DNA from: Cryptomeria japonica
Lineage: Eukaryota; Streptophyta; Pinopsida; Cupressales; Cupressaceae
Reading direction: 5' to 3'
DNA: 64,000 nucleotides
NCBI RefSeq assembly: GCF_030272615.1
Contig: NC_081410.1
Location: forward strand, 220,397,415 to 220,461,414
Part shown: positions 36,857 to 48,597 of the stretch, piece after piece
Numbering within the stretch: position 1 is the stretch's first letter
Layout: each line of letters starts with the position of its first letter
Translations under genes and position numbers: made by a program
Notes under the pieces: generated by a model
What the model was told of the DNA's origin: nothing
The model's input: the letters and a program-made list of their open reading frames with translations, nothing else
Database searches by the model: none

Positions 36857-37583
36857 GGTAGAAACAAACAGTTAGCTACGTATTGTCAGGAATAACAACT
36901 TGGTTCCCAGTTTTGGCATCTTACAATGGTTATTACCTCGGGAAGTGAATCCAGAGGTCATGAGCCAGCACAAGCATCATCTTCAATAGTTTCTAAGAAG
37001 GAAAAGCATAAAGAATATTTCAAGAGACAATTAGGATACTTTTCTACTAAGGAATATTGTTGTAACAAGAATCACAAGTGGTCCAATTAGCTTGTGACAT
37101 GTTTTTTCTCAGGCCTGAAGCTTGTTGGCTCCCTTGTTTTATAAAGGGGAATTCAGGGCCATGCATAATGGTCTTTTTCTGGTTTCTAGAATTTGTGGTT
37201 CCAGATGAGTCCTAGTAGAGATTCATAGGTGAAGTTGAGAACAATTTGTTAAGTCTGATACAGAGCAAATAGATAGAAAGTTCAGTCTCAAATTTTGTGA
37301 AGTTGTTGAAACCTTGGAATGCATTTTTTTTTTGGTAGAGCTGGTAATTGAATTTAAAAGGACAAAATTCAAATATATTTCTCTCCAATGTACAATTCTA
37401 TCATATTTTGAATGAAATAAATGAAGGGTTTGTTTTCATTCAGCTCACTGTTGTGGTGTGTGTAATTTCTATTTCATGCTTTAATCTAATGGATTAATTA
37501 AAATGCTTGAATAGAATTACGGATTGATAGGACTTGTGCAGGGATTTCGATAAGAAGTTTTAGGTTTGATTACAAATGAGATT
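36857..37583 (+). other. Block D sequence 3' of the ORF
   Basis: No further clear ORF. Contains GTTTTATAAAGGGG near 37136 (TATA-like) and TTGATAGGACTTGTGC at 37525, resembling the left end of block D. It continues at 40358-40895 after the T3 insertion, again without a gene. Confidence 0.35.
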
Positions 37584-38931
37584 TGTAATGCCCTACCAAA
37601 AACCCTAAAGGAAAAACATCACAATCTATGCAACTAAGGGTGAAATAATTTTTTTATTTTTTTTTATTTTTAATATATATAATTAATGACTAATATATAT
37701 TTTTTTTTTTACATTAATCTTTATTTAATAAATTAAATATATATGTAAATATATATATTTCGGTTTTTCATTAAAGTAATATTTATAATTTTTTAAAATA
37801 TGTTTTTATATATCATAATTACATATTTATATATTTGTATATGGTCGATTCATTTACATATATATAATATGTTTATATATTTATTCTCATGATAATTGTT
37901 TATATATATATATATATATATATACGACCGATTTCACAATTATTTAACTACCAAATATATTTAACTAATATTATTTAAAAAAATTATTATTGTAACCAAA
38001 ACAATGCTTAATAAAGATGTATTTCTTTTTGTACGAAAGACAATAAACATTCGATATATAGTACGTTATGTCGTAAAATCCAACTTATAAATAATCCTAT
38101 TAAGAATAATCAACATAATTGATATGACTCATAATTACCTACGCATATATGTATATGTATATGTCTGAGTCCGAATCTACATATTAAATACGTATAACTA
38201 TAGTATAAATTTTGAAAACCAAAGATTGAATATAGTTTCGATAATTCACCTTATTAACAATTTTTCACCCTTCACAGACAAATAAAACATAACATGCAGT
38301 AATTAAAACCATTTAAACATGCAAAGTGAGCAAACATCAAGCGATTTCTCATAAAAGGTCAATCAACAAAATACGAAGGTCAATGACTGACAGGACGACT
38401 AACTGACGACACTCACCAGAGTGTAACTAAACAAAATAGGGTCAACTACTATCTCCTCTACTTCCATCGGAAAATATAAGGCATGCTCAGACATGTGAAG
38501 CTGGGTGGAGATGATACCCCGTACCTACCTGGTACTTATACCTGCAATTATCCTGCATCACCGAACCACTCATGCAAATATACAATATAGAAAACATGAC
38601 ATACACACCGATGAAGGAGAATTGTGATGTTCCCTATCTCACTGAAATGAGTGAAGGAAAATCGTCCCCTTGCATCCAATACACTCGTAGACACACAACA
38701 TATAATTCCACATTGCATAGATAAAGTAAAGTGTCAGTACATAGCAATAATCCATAAAGTGCTATAAACCACAAGTACTGAAATACTGCAAATAAATTAT
38801 GCATTCCATATCCAGATAAAACATGAAATAATGTCATATAAGTCTAAATAATAAAACATGGTAATGTATCCATTGAAAACAACCAAAATAAAATACGAGT
38901 TCAATGAGTTCAAACGAGTATGGGTACTACA
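37584..38931 (-). repeat. T3 3' LTR (chromovirus)
   Basis: On the minus strand it starts TGTAGTACCCATACTCG directly after the polypurine tract TTTTTGGGGGGAGAA (38932-38946) and ends GGTAGGGCATTACA. It shares the block around ACCCAGCTTCACATGTCTGA with the LTR region at 23400-26766. Contains a short TA microsatellite (about 37893-37925). Confidence 0.75.
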
Positions 38932-38966
38932 TTCTCCCCCCAAAAACTAGGCTTACTCCTAGAAGC

Positions 38967-40081
38967 CTAAAATAAATAAGTATATAGCTCTCTCATCTTC
39001 GCTGCAACCTCCCAAGTCGCCGAGGCCTTCATCATTTGGGTCCCATAGGACCCTTACCTGGTCGATGGTGTGACCCCTGAGGATCATCTTGGCAGTCATC
39101 CACCGTTGAAAACACTCTATGGGATCTCCCTACATATCCCACTGTAGTCTCTGATGTTGCTGGCCTCTGACTTCCTAAATTATGGAAACGTTGAGGGCAC
39201 TGTGCAGCTCTGTGACCAAACTGCCCACAAGAGAAGCAAGATCCTCTACCTGGTCCTCTATTACCTGTCGGTCCACTAAACTGCTAGAAACTTCCTTAGC
39301 TAGGGGTGTGAGATTCACTTTGTGAGGATTGCCTTATAGGGCCCTGAAATTGTTTCAGTTTCGACGGTTGCTGCTGCTGCTACTGTCCACCCTTAGTGGG
39401 TGCCTGAGGAGTCCTAAATGGCGCAGCTGACTGGGACTGATTCCCCCGAGCTCTATTCCCACTGGAAGGTGCACTCCCTATCTGTACACCTGGTTGACCA
39501 CCGAGTGCATGGCTAAGGTTCAGCTCAACTAATTTGGCTTTCGCCACGGCTATCTCCACTGAAATTGGCTCAAACACCCTAACACCTCCACTGATGCGGT
39601 CATTCAAACCCCTCAGGAAGTGTTGTACAAGCATAGCCTCATCATTACCAATTCCAGCATACTGCTTGAGCTCATAGAATCTGTGCTCATACTGGTCTAC
39701 CGTCATACCATACTGCCATAGTGCATGGAACTCATCTGCCCGAGTCAGTCTCCACTGGGGTGAGAGAAATCGTGCCCTGAATCTCTCTAGAAATAGCTCC
39801 CATGTCACGGTGTTAATGCACACACCGATCATTTCCTCCTCTAGTCTCCACCAAATCGAAGCGAATTTTTTGAGATGCATAATAGCACATCTCACCTTGG
39901 TGTTGCTATTATAGGGAAACATAGCAAAACACCTATCCAGATCGATAAGCCAAGTCTCTGCCTCGAGACCGGTACCCATACCATTAAAGAAAGGAGGATT
40001 GGACCTCATCAAGTCCTTTATGTGACCCAAGGAAGCTTGATCTCCATTAACTACAATCTCCCTCCTCCTAGGTGATCTTTC
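38967..40081 (-). pseudogene. T3 gag joined to the chromodomain C-terminus of pol
   Basis: Reads right to left. The 39380-40030 part is a typical retrotransposon gag: FNGMGTGLEAETWLIDLDR, ASIWWRLEE, then FRARFLSPQW, RADEFHALWQYGMTVDQYEH and AMLVQHFLRGLND. Downstream, with stops, is the knuckle CFSCGQFGHRAAQC (near 39190-39235). Shortly after it, near 39120, the sequence changes to HTIDQVRVLWDPND and, after a frameshift, SATWEVAAKMRELYTYLF and stop (38967), the end of a chromovirus integrase/chromodomain. Everything between has been lost. Gag would form the capsid and the chromodomain target chromatin; neither is functional here. Confidence 0.8.
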
Positions 40082-40895
40082 TCTCTCTCTCTCTATTCTA
40101 CTCTATCTTTCTCCTCTATTCTAATTCTTTCCTCTTGAGTCCACTGTCCTTCCATGCAAAATGAATTCACTAATCCTTCGTTGCATCTCACCTCCCCTTC
40201 TCTTCCAACTCAAGGCTTTTGATGGACGGTGCCCGTTGGGCACCCAAGCAAACCCCACGGACATGGGCATGGATCCCAATGCAGCCAAGGTGGTGATTGA
40301 GTGGTGACCAGGTGGACCCCACACAGGCACGGATCCTGAGACAAGTGGGGCATTACAAGATTTATTGTAAGGAAATAATATCTTAGATCTATATACTAGG
40401 GTAACTTTTGTCATATATCAATATGCACTCTGTGAATCCAATCTCCCAGTGGGATAATGCACTGATCTAGGCTAAATACTACTCTTGCTATCAATATTTT
40501 GTCTGAGTCATCTTTGGCTTGATATTTATTGATAAATAATGAATGTCTTTTCATTTTTATATATGTTTGTTGTCATCTCATGCTCCAATTGGTTGAGGAT
40601 CAATGTGGAACTAGTCATTCTTGCAGCATTCTCCATTTGTGTTGAGCCTTTTTATATGAGACTATCTGCTTTGTTGTAGCATTATTTGCAATTGTGGTAC
40701 AAAGGTTGTAAATTCTCTAGGGGATCACCCTCCTGGGTTTTGCAAAGCCCAAAGTTCAAAAGGATTTGTTCAATCCTTGTCAGTTGGTCCAAGTCCTGGA
40801 AATTATTGAGTATTGGAGTTGTCTCCTCCATGAATGATTGAAAGAGAAACTTGGTTGCTACATCAGATAGAATAAATTCTATTTGGAAACCAACA

Positions 40896-41180
40896 CAGTG
40901 AGCTCTAGGCAGTGTGCCTGAATGCATGTGCATTCCCCATTGTATTATTTCACTTACTCCTAACAGGATATTATCTCATTGTGGGTAGATTCCCACCGTG
41001 GTTTTTTCCTTAACCGAGTTTTCCATGTCAAAAATCTTGGTGTTATGTGTGTTATTTTTGTGGTGTTATTTTATTCTTTAATTATTGATTATCAGATCAG
41101 AATTGTTGTTTAAGTTGCAAAAGTTTATTGTGCAAATTGATTCACCCCCCCCCTCTTAGTTTGTTGCATTGTTGCCAACA
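40896..41180 (+). repeat. Copia 5' LTR, remaining part
   Basis: Runs from CAGTGAGCTCTAGGCAGTGT to GTTGCCAACA. It carries CCTGAATGCATGTGCATTCC and TTTTCCATGTCAAAAATC as in the solo LTR at 17094-18432, and a C tract. With 26767-27855 it gives an LTR of about 1.37 kb. Confidence 0.85.
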
Positions 41181-41195
41181 ATTAGTATCAAAGCT
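41181..41195 (+). promoter_or_regulatory. Copia primer binding site (Met-type, degenerate)
   Basis: ATTAGTATCAAAGCT immediately after the 5' LTR, two changes from the ATTGGTATCAGAGC box. Gag starts about 40 bp later. Confidence 0.7.
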
Positions 41196-41236
41196 AGATC
41201 CTCCTGAAGAAGCTTGACTGCTTGAGGAGATCCGGG

Positions 41237-42175
41237 ATGAAAACCTTTTATTTTAAGAAGTATAGTCCAAGCTTTGATGGAATGAACTACACTCTCTGGA
41301 AGAGCCAGATGCAATGTCATTTGAGATGTATTGGAGAAGAATACTGGAAGATCACTAAGAATGTCTATAATGTTCCTCAGAATGGTCCTACTATTCTGAA
41401 TGAGATAAAAGAAGCAAAATACAATATTAGAGATAAGGAAGCATTGTTGAGTGCCTTGATAGATTCTAAAATGACAATTATGATAGATCTTGAAACCGGT
41501 CATGAGATCTGGGTAAAGTTGGAGACCTTGCATGAAGGTGATAGTCATGTGAAAGTTGTTAAGCTACAGAGCCTAAAGGGTAAATATGAGAACCTGAAGA
41601 TGAGTGAAGATGATAACATTACTTCTTTTATGCAAAAAAGTGAATGAGATTGTGTGCAAAATCACATGTGTTGATCGAGTCCTTGAAGAACCTGAGATTT
41701 TTGCTAAAGTGCTAAGATCCTTGCATCCTGCTTACAAACATAAAGTTGTTATTATTGATGAGATCCAGATTGTGAAAAATATGACAAGAGATATGTGGGT
41801 TGGTAAACTTGCTTCTTTTGAGCTAAGTGAGTTTGGCGACTCTCTTCCTAAGACTGAATCTACCTTCAAAGCTACTATATCTAGGAAGCAGAGATATGAT
41901 CTAGGAGAAAGTTCTACAAGGGTGTCTAGATATGAGAAAGAGATGAAAGAGATGGAAGATGATAAAAAGAGCTTGAGGAGCTTGAAGCACTTATTGCGAG
42001 AAGACTACCTAAAGGTGTCAGTAAGTATGAAGGGAAGTTACCTCTTAAATGTTTTTCCTATAATAAGATATGACATTTTGCATCAAGGTGTACAGAAAGA
42101 GATAGGGATCTTAAAAAGCCATTTAAGCCCTAGAAGCCTAAATATTAAAAAAAAAGTGTTATTATGTTGTTGATG
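41237..42175 (+). pseudogene. Copia gag (UBN2-type), frameshifted
   Basis: The ATG at 41237 begins MKTFYFKKYSPSFDGMNYTL; the DGxNYxxW word and the helix with LLSALIDSKM are typical of copia gag. The frame shifts at an A run near 41630 and continues as NEIVCKITCVDRVLEEPEIF to about 42000. The single zinc knuckle (near 42040-42085) survives only as a degenerate CFSYNKI, HFASRC trace with a stop inside. Gag makes the particle; this copy cannot. Confidence 0.8.
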
Positions 42176-42299
42176 AAGGCGTGACAGATGATGAGCCTAA
42201 TAAAGGAAACTCTGGAGATGAATTTGTGTTCATTGCTTTCAAGGAAGATGATCCAGTAACTACAGATTCTACAAGTTGCACTAATGAGGAGAAAGCTCT

Positions 42300-45296
42300 A
42301 GCTGCAAAAGTTGAAGAGAAAGATTAATGGGTTATTGACAATGGTTGCTCTTATCATATGATAGGTGATAAGAGAAGTTTGTGAATATGGAAAAGTATGA
42401 TGGTGGTGTGGTAATATTTGGTGATTACAAAGCTTGTGTAATCCATGGTAGAGGTTCTATTTCTCTTGATGGTAAACATAAAATTGATGATGTCTTGCAT
42501 GTTGAAGGTTTAAAACATAATATTTTGAGTGTTGGCTAGATGGTTGATAAGGGATATAACTTGCAATTAAAGAATGGTAAATGTAAGATCTTGAGCAGCT
42601 CCGAAACTAAGATTACATTAGGTACAAAGGATAAAGGTAATATCTTTCACTTGAATGGTGGTGGTAAGAGTTGCTTGATTTCTCAGATTGATGAAAGTTG
42701 GTTATGGCATAGATGGATGTGTCATGTAAATTTTGATAGCATGGTTAAGATAAGTTCTACTCAAGCAGTGAGAGATTTTCTTAAGTTGATGAAGCCTTCT
42801 AATCCAGTATGTAAGGAATGTCAATTAGGGAAGAAAACAAGAGTTACATATAAGAGAAAACAGTATAATTCTAATGGACTATTGGATCTTGTGCATACTG
42901 ATTTGTGTGGTCCTTCTAGAATAAGAAGCTTGCAGGATGACATATATTTCATGTTGATGATTGATGACTATTCAAGGATGATGTGGGTTACCTTCCTAAG
43001 GGAGAAGTCTGAAGCATTGGAGAAGTTCAAGATTTTCAAATCTATGGTTGACACAGAGACTGGATTGAGGTTGAAATGTCTGAGATCTGACAGAGGTGGA
43101 GAATTCACTTCTGGTGAGTTTAATACATACTGTGAAGAGCATGGAGTTAAGAGACGGTTATCTGCTCCTAGAACACCACAACAAAATGGAGTTGTGGAAA
43201 GGAAGAATACAATATTTCAAGAAGCTGCTAGAACCATGATGATTGAGGGAAATGTGTCACATGTGTGCTGGAGAGAAGCTGTGAGTACTACAGTATACAC
43301 TCTTAACCGGGTAAATATCAAAGGTGATACTAGTAAGACTCCTTATGAGTTATTGTTTGATCATGCTCCTACTATTAGATATTTCAGAATTTTGGAATTA
43401 ACTATTACATCAAGAGAGATGAAGATCTTGGAAAATTTGATGCTAGATTTGATGAAGGAATTTATCTTGGTTATTCTACTAGAAGTAAAGCCTACTGGTG
43501 TTATAACAAAAGATTGAGGAACAATGTTGAAAGTGCTAATGTGAAGGTTGATGAAGGAAATGAGAGACAAATGAGATCTTGCAGATATGATTCAGATGAT
43601 GAAGATGTCAGTGCGGATTGATCCAGAAAAGTAAAAAAATGAAGGAGAAGTTGCAAATACAGATGAAAGAGTTCAAGAGCCTGAAATTCAAGAAAATCCT
43701 AAAACTCTGAGGTATGTGAGATTGAATCATTCAGAGAATCAGATTATTGGTGATAAGAATAAAGGTGTGATGATTAGAAGAAGACTTGCAAAAGAAATTT
43801 GCTTGATTTCTAAGATTAAGCCCAAAAATGTTGATGAAGCATGTAAAGACGAGAATTGGATTAAAGCTATGGAAGAAGAACTTAATTGAGAAGAATGAGA
43901 GATGTGAACTTGTTCCTATACCTAAGGATAGAAATGTAATTGGTACTAAATGGGTTTTTTAGAATAAGCTGAATGAGCACGGTGAAGTTGTCAGAAACAA
44001 AGCTAGACTTGTTTGTAAGGGTTACTCTCAAGAAGAAGGAATTGATTATGAGGAGACTTTTTCTCCAATAGCTAGGATTGAAGTTGTTAGACTATTTATT
44101 GCATATGCTTCTCACAAAGATTTCAAGGTTTATTAGATGGATGTCAAATCAGCTTTTCTTAATGGTGAGTTAGAATAAGAAGTCTACATTGAGCAACCAG
44201 ATGGATTTCAGTTGACAAATGAAAGAACATGGTTTGTAGGTTAAAGAAAGCATTGTATGGATCGAAGCAAGCCCCTAAAGCCCAGTATGCTAGATTGGAT
44301 AAATATTTGATGAAGTTTAAATTCAATAAAGGTATTGCCGATAGTAATCTGTATTTTAAGAGTGACCAGAATAACAATTTGATTGTTGAAGTTTTTGTTG
44401 ATGATATTATTTTTGGAGGAAATGATTGCTTGTGTAAGAAGTTTGCTGAAGATATGCAAAATAGATTTGAGTTGTCTATGATTGGTGAAATGAAATTCTT
44501 TTTGGGATTGCAAATTACTCAGTTGGATAAAGGTATTTTCATATCTCAGAGCAAGTATGTGAAGGAATTGCTAAAGAAATTTGGTTTGGATGACTCAAAG
44601 CCAGTTGGTACACATATGGTGACTAGATGTAAGATGACAAAAGAGGATGACTCTTCGAAAGCTAATCAGACCAAATATAGATCTATGATTGGTGGTTTGT
44701 TGTACTTGACTCAGACTAGACCTGATATTATGAATGTTGTATGTCTTGTTGCTAGATTTCAAGTTGATCCTAAGGAATCTCATGTTACTGTTGTTAAAAG
44801 GATATTCAAATATTTGAAAGGGACAGTTGATTTTGGTTTGTGGTACTCTAAGCATGATGACTTTACTTTGAGTGCCTTTACAGATGTTGATTGGGAAGGT
44901 GTTGTTGATGACTGAAAGAGTACTTATGGTGGTGCATTCCTTTTGGGTGAGAAGTTGTTGTCATGGGCAAGTAAGAATCAAAATTTTATCTCTTTATATA
45001 CTACATAGATTGAATACATTGTTGCTGCTAGCAATTGTATGCAGGTAATTTGGATGAAACAGATGTTGAAGGATATAGGAGTTATTTATGATGAACCTAT
45101 TGTGATATACTATGACAATTAGAGTGCTATCAATATCTCTAAGAACCTAGTATTGCATTTCAAGACAAAGCATATATCTGTCAATTATCATTTCTTGAGG
45201 GAGAAGGTAAATGAGGAAGAAATCAGATTAGAGTATGTATCTACAAAGCAACAGATTGAAGATATTTTCACGAAGCATTTTCCCAAAGATACTTGA
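42300..45296 (+). pseudogene. Copia pol: protease, integrase, RT, RNase H (decayed)
   Basis: Protease trace WVIDNGCSYHMIGDK (42329; Asn replaces the usual Ser after Asp). GAG-pre-integrase LWHRWMCHVNFDSMVKIS and CKECQLGKK (about 42700-42840). Integrase core 42890-43220 with HTDLCGP, IDDYSRMMW, LRSDRGGEF and PQQNGVVERKN, so the D-D-E residues are visible. RT from about 43840: WIKAMEEELN, GTKWVF, MDVKSAFLNGE, LYGSKQAPKAQY and the catalytic FVDDIIFG (near 44394). RNase H-like end with SWASKN and HFKTKHISVNYHF, terminating near 45296. At least six stops (for example in WVF*NKL, KVY*MDV, LYTT*IEY) and several shifts. The PR-INT-RT order and no separate envelope ORF identify Ty1/copia. Confidence 0.85.
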
Positions 45297-45722
45297 GTAT
45301 CTCTGGAAGAAGTTAGGGTTAATTGCCCCTCCAGATGAAACTAAGATGCATAGATTTGCATCGGTCTGGTGAGCTTCACATAGATATCTTGTGATCTGGA
45401 TTGATGAGTGGTGGTTGCTATTCAGCAGGAGTAGTCAATGTATTGTCATTCAAATGTTCATTGTGCTAATTCTAAGGGGGAGAGAGAATTATGATTTTCC
45501 TACCTTTTTCATTGATGTCAAAGGGGGAGGAGAAGTGTGTGAAAAACCCTAAAGCAATTTTAGGGGATAAAAGCAGTGAACCAGAAATTTGGGATTTTAG
45601 TTGTTTGTTAAAGGGGGAATTGGTCTTTGTGATTTTGGTGGAGATTGTTGAGAGTTGATTTCTTTCTTTGCAGTGATTGTTTTTCACATTCATATGTTGC
45701 CATCAATGCCAAAGGAGGAGAT
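45297..45722 (+). promoter_or_regulatory. Copia 3' tail with doubled polypurine tracts
   Basis: Noncoding. CATTGATGTCAAAGGGGGAG near 45512-45531 and CATCAATGCCAAAGGAGGAG near 45701-45720 directly before the 3' LTR. The same two phrases, in the same order, end elements A and B; element C has close equivalents. Confidence 0.7.
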
Positions 45723-46253
45723 TGTTGGATATTGGTTGATATGTTGTCATTGATGTCAACATATGTGAAGTCAGTATGTATTTCAGTATTGTAGTCAGAT
45801 TGGTTAAGTTGGTTGAGCCTGCATGTTGTAGATGAGCTGATGAAAATTAATGGGTTTTGAGATACCTATCTCTAGTTGAATCAAGAGAAGTTTCAGAGGT
45901 TAGTGTGATGATTTGATCGAGTTTTGAGATCCGGTATTATGAATGGTTATTCAATTGTTCAGTATTGGTTGTTTTTGTGAATTCATTTGTTGTGCTCTGG
46001 AATTGTAATATCTTTAGTTACTGATGTGTGGGATGTATTCTAGACATTTATGTGTTTCCTTAGTTCGAGTGGTTCATGATTTGGATATCCATAAGCTAAT
46101 CTTTTAGTTTATCAGTAAGTTGTGCTAATATTCTTGTACTCTGGTAGAGAGTTGATGATGTTTCTAGTAATGCAAGTTGTTGCGGTTGTTGTGGTGTGAT
46201 TAAAGTTATGTATAGATGTTTCTAGATTGTGTGCTATGTGTATTGGTAGTTCG
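45723..46253 (+). repeat. Copia 3' LTR, first part
   Basis: TGTTGGATATTGGTTGATAT to GGTAGTTCG, colinear with 26767-27290 of the 5' LTR, then interrupted by element E. Continues at 58885. Confidence 0.85.
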
Positions 46254-46850
46254 TGTAGTGCCCAAAATTTTGGGCAAAAACACAACAACAATTTGTTTTT
46301 AAAAATGCTTAATTACTTGTGATCTACGTAAAGTTAGATGTGATAGTTCACTTAGTTTCACTAAATAGATATCTTGAGTGTCAACTTAATTGGGTCTCTA
46401 ATGCGAGAGATTAAATATTTTATTTAACTAGGAAACTTTATAACTTCTCCCAAGTCCATAACCAATTTATTAAATTATTCAAATTTTAACCAAGTGATGA
46501 TAACCATTCAATTCCTCTTAAATATAGTTACTAAAATTTTTTATTTCAATTTCTTATAATTACTAATAATTTCCATTGTTAATTAAAGCTGATTAAAATA
46601 TTCCAATAATGACAATACAACTTTAATATTAATTAAATCGCCCAATTGAAACCTTCAATTTTAACTATAATAGTGTTAATATAATTTCCTTATATTATTA
46701 TTATTTTTTAAATCACAAGTATTATTCTGCCAACCTTAGTATTTCTTCACCTCAATTAATCACTTAAAAACCTATACTTAGGTGTATGTGAAATATATAC
46801 TAACCCAAAAGTTTGATGAGAATACACACGTATATATATAAGGTTAATTT

Positions 46851-46856
<6 letters not shown>

Positions 46857-46910
<54 letters not shown>
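46857..46910. repeat. (CA)n microsatellite
   Basis: About 27 CA units in element E. Confidence 0.95.
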
Positions 46911-46912
<2 letters not shown>

Positions 46913-47384
46913 ATATTCTTATTTGTATCCAAAAATACCTTAGATAAAACACCCCTAACATATTCACTAAATATTTTATATATATGTTCATGTACTTATA
47001 TACATATAAGACCTACCTTTTATATGTATATAAATACACCCACATTCATAATTTTTATATAGCTTAATATATTTACTTTATTAGAAAAGTAAATCCCTTT
47101 ATTTTTGAATATGCCCTAACTTTTAAATTTATTAGGGCATCTTCTTTATAAAATAACTACTTTCATATTCATTGCAAACCCTAGCCATAGTTAGGGATTT
47201 TTGTTTTCTTTTACGTATTATGCAGGGGTGGATTTTTTATGCAGGGTCGAGTGTCTCTCACAGCGACAACAAATATGATGCAGATTTTAGGAAGAGGGGG
47301 GGCGAGCCACCATGTGGGTCACGAACCACCCTGTGGTTCGCGACCCACAGTGGCAGTTGCGACCGTCTCGGCCCATAGTGGCGG

Positions 47385-48547
47385 TGTTGGCATTTTTTAT
47401 GATTATGTTGTGATTGTCATTGATGGACACACACTTGCATTAAGATCATTTTTGTATGTATAAGTTATTCTCAACCAGCAATTGTTCCAACCGGTATGAA
47501 GCATTATAGTCCTTAGACTATTGGTGTTTTGCAGAAAGTGTTTATCGATCTAAAGCGATATGTTAACCCCAAGCAGTTTGAGGATCTCAAGCAGTACGAA
47601 GGATCAAAGCGGTAGAAGACATATTTCCCAGTCTTCATTTTGTCAAACTGGCAACCGGCATTTTGTTTGAACCAGTATTTTGTATAAACCGGTAATACTC
47701 TGTGATGAGTTACCAACTAGCATTTTGTGATGAATTACCATCCACCGATTGTTTGATGGTGCCGACACTTTAATGGTGCTTTCTGTGTCGTGTTACCAAA
47801 TATGTCTAGATGCATTGAACCTAGGGAATTGTATTGCAATCCTATTGGATCGACATGAAATTAGATTCCTTTATAAGGACATCATGTCTAGGGTTTTAGG
47901 TTGTTGATGTTGTTGTTCTTGTTGTTGGTGAAGTTGATATGTTGCTAGGGTTTAAGGTGGTTGAGGAGTCAGAGAGAGTATGAATGTGTAGAAGACTGAA
48001 GTAATGCTGGAATGCATTAGAAAAGATCTATCAAGGATCTAATCAAGCAATCTGTGCTATTTGCTAGATCACTCACTTGTTGATTACTCACATCTTCGAC
48101 AAGTCTGTAGCCCTTAACCGAGTAGGCCCAAAAGCCTTTTGTAAATCCTCTAACAAGGTGGTTCACATATGTGGATCTAAAATCCTCTAGCAAGGTAGTC
48201 TTTAATCGGACTTATCTCCTAAAAGAGATTGAGATTCCTAACAGGATCTGCTCTGGTAAAGAACATTATAAGACCTTAACCGGTCTGGTTCCTATTTTGT
48301 AGATAGTTACTTGTGAGTTCCATCTCATCGTGGTTTTTCCCATTTCAGTTTCCATGTCAAAATCTCATGTGTTATGGTGTTTGTGCTTTTGTGGGTGAAT
48401 GCATTATTTGCTATTTGGTTTGCATGTGTGCTAACCGGTTTGTCTACTAAATTGTTTTACCAGTTTACTGTTAGTCTTGCAAAGTGTTTAAGTGCAAAGA
48501 TTTTTGGCATACTAATTCCCCCCCCCCCCCCCTCTTAGTATTCATTA
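47385..48547 (+). repeat. Element C 5' LTR
   Basis: 1,163 bp, TGTTGGCATTTTTTATG to TATTCATTA. Closely similar to the 3' LTR apart from scattered substitutions, a longer C run (about 48519-48532) and lack of the 70-bp duplication. Ends in CATTA where the 3' LTR has CATCA. Confidence 0.88.
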
Positions 48548-48549
48548 AT

Positions 48550-48562
48550 TGGTATCAGAGCC
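48550..48562 (+). promoter_or_regulatory. Element C primer binding site (tRNA-Met type)
   Basis: TGGTATCAGAGCC, a perfect match to the box complementary to the 3' end of plant initiator tRNA-Met, two bases after the LTR. Confidence 0.85.
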
Positions 48563-48597
48563 AACCTTTCTATAAGTTTAACCACTTGGAAAGAGAT

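Larger units (their letters stand above)
37584..40357 (-). mobile_element. T3: internally deleted chromovirus (Ty3/gypsy), TSD AGATT
   Basis: Ends TGTAATGCCC and GGGGCATTACA, flanked by AGATT at 37579-37583 and 40358-40362. On the minus strand: a very short 5' end, gag, a zinc knuckle joined directly to the last residues of the pol chromodomain, a polypurine tract, and a 1,348-bp 3' LTR. Protease, RT, RNase H and most of integrase are deleted, as is nearly all of the 5' LTR. Non-autonomous remnant. Confidence 0.8.
27856..40895 (+). mobile_element. Block D: insertion in the copia 5' LTR carrying a long unknown ORF
   Basis: Starts TGATAGGACTTCAAAATATG and ends GGAAACCAACA; flanked by CAGTA (27851-27855) and CAGTG (40896-40900), a 5-bp TSD with one change. 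Contains a leader, a long broken ORF (29266-36856), and two later insertions, T2 and T3. Removing those leaves about 6.4 kb. I could not find matching LTRs at its ends, although TGATAGGACTTGTGC recurs at 37526. Class is uncertain: possibly a non-autonomous LTR element. Confidence 0.5.
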
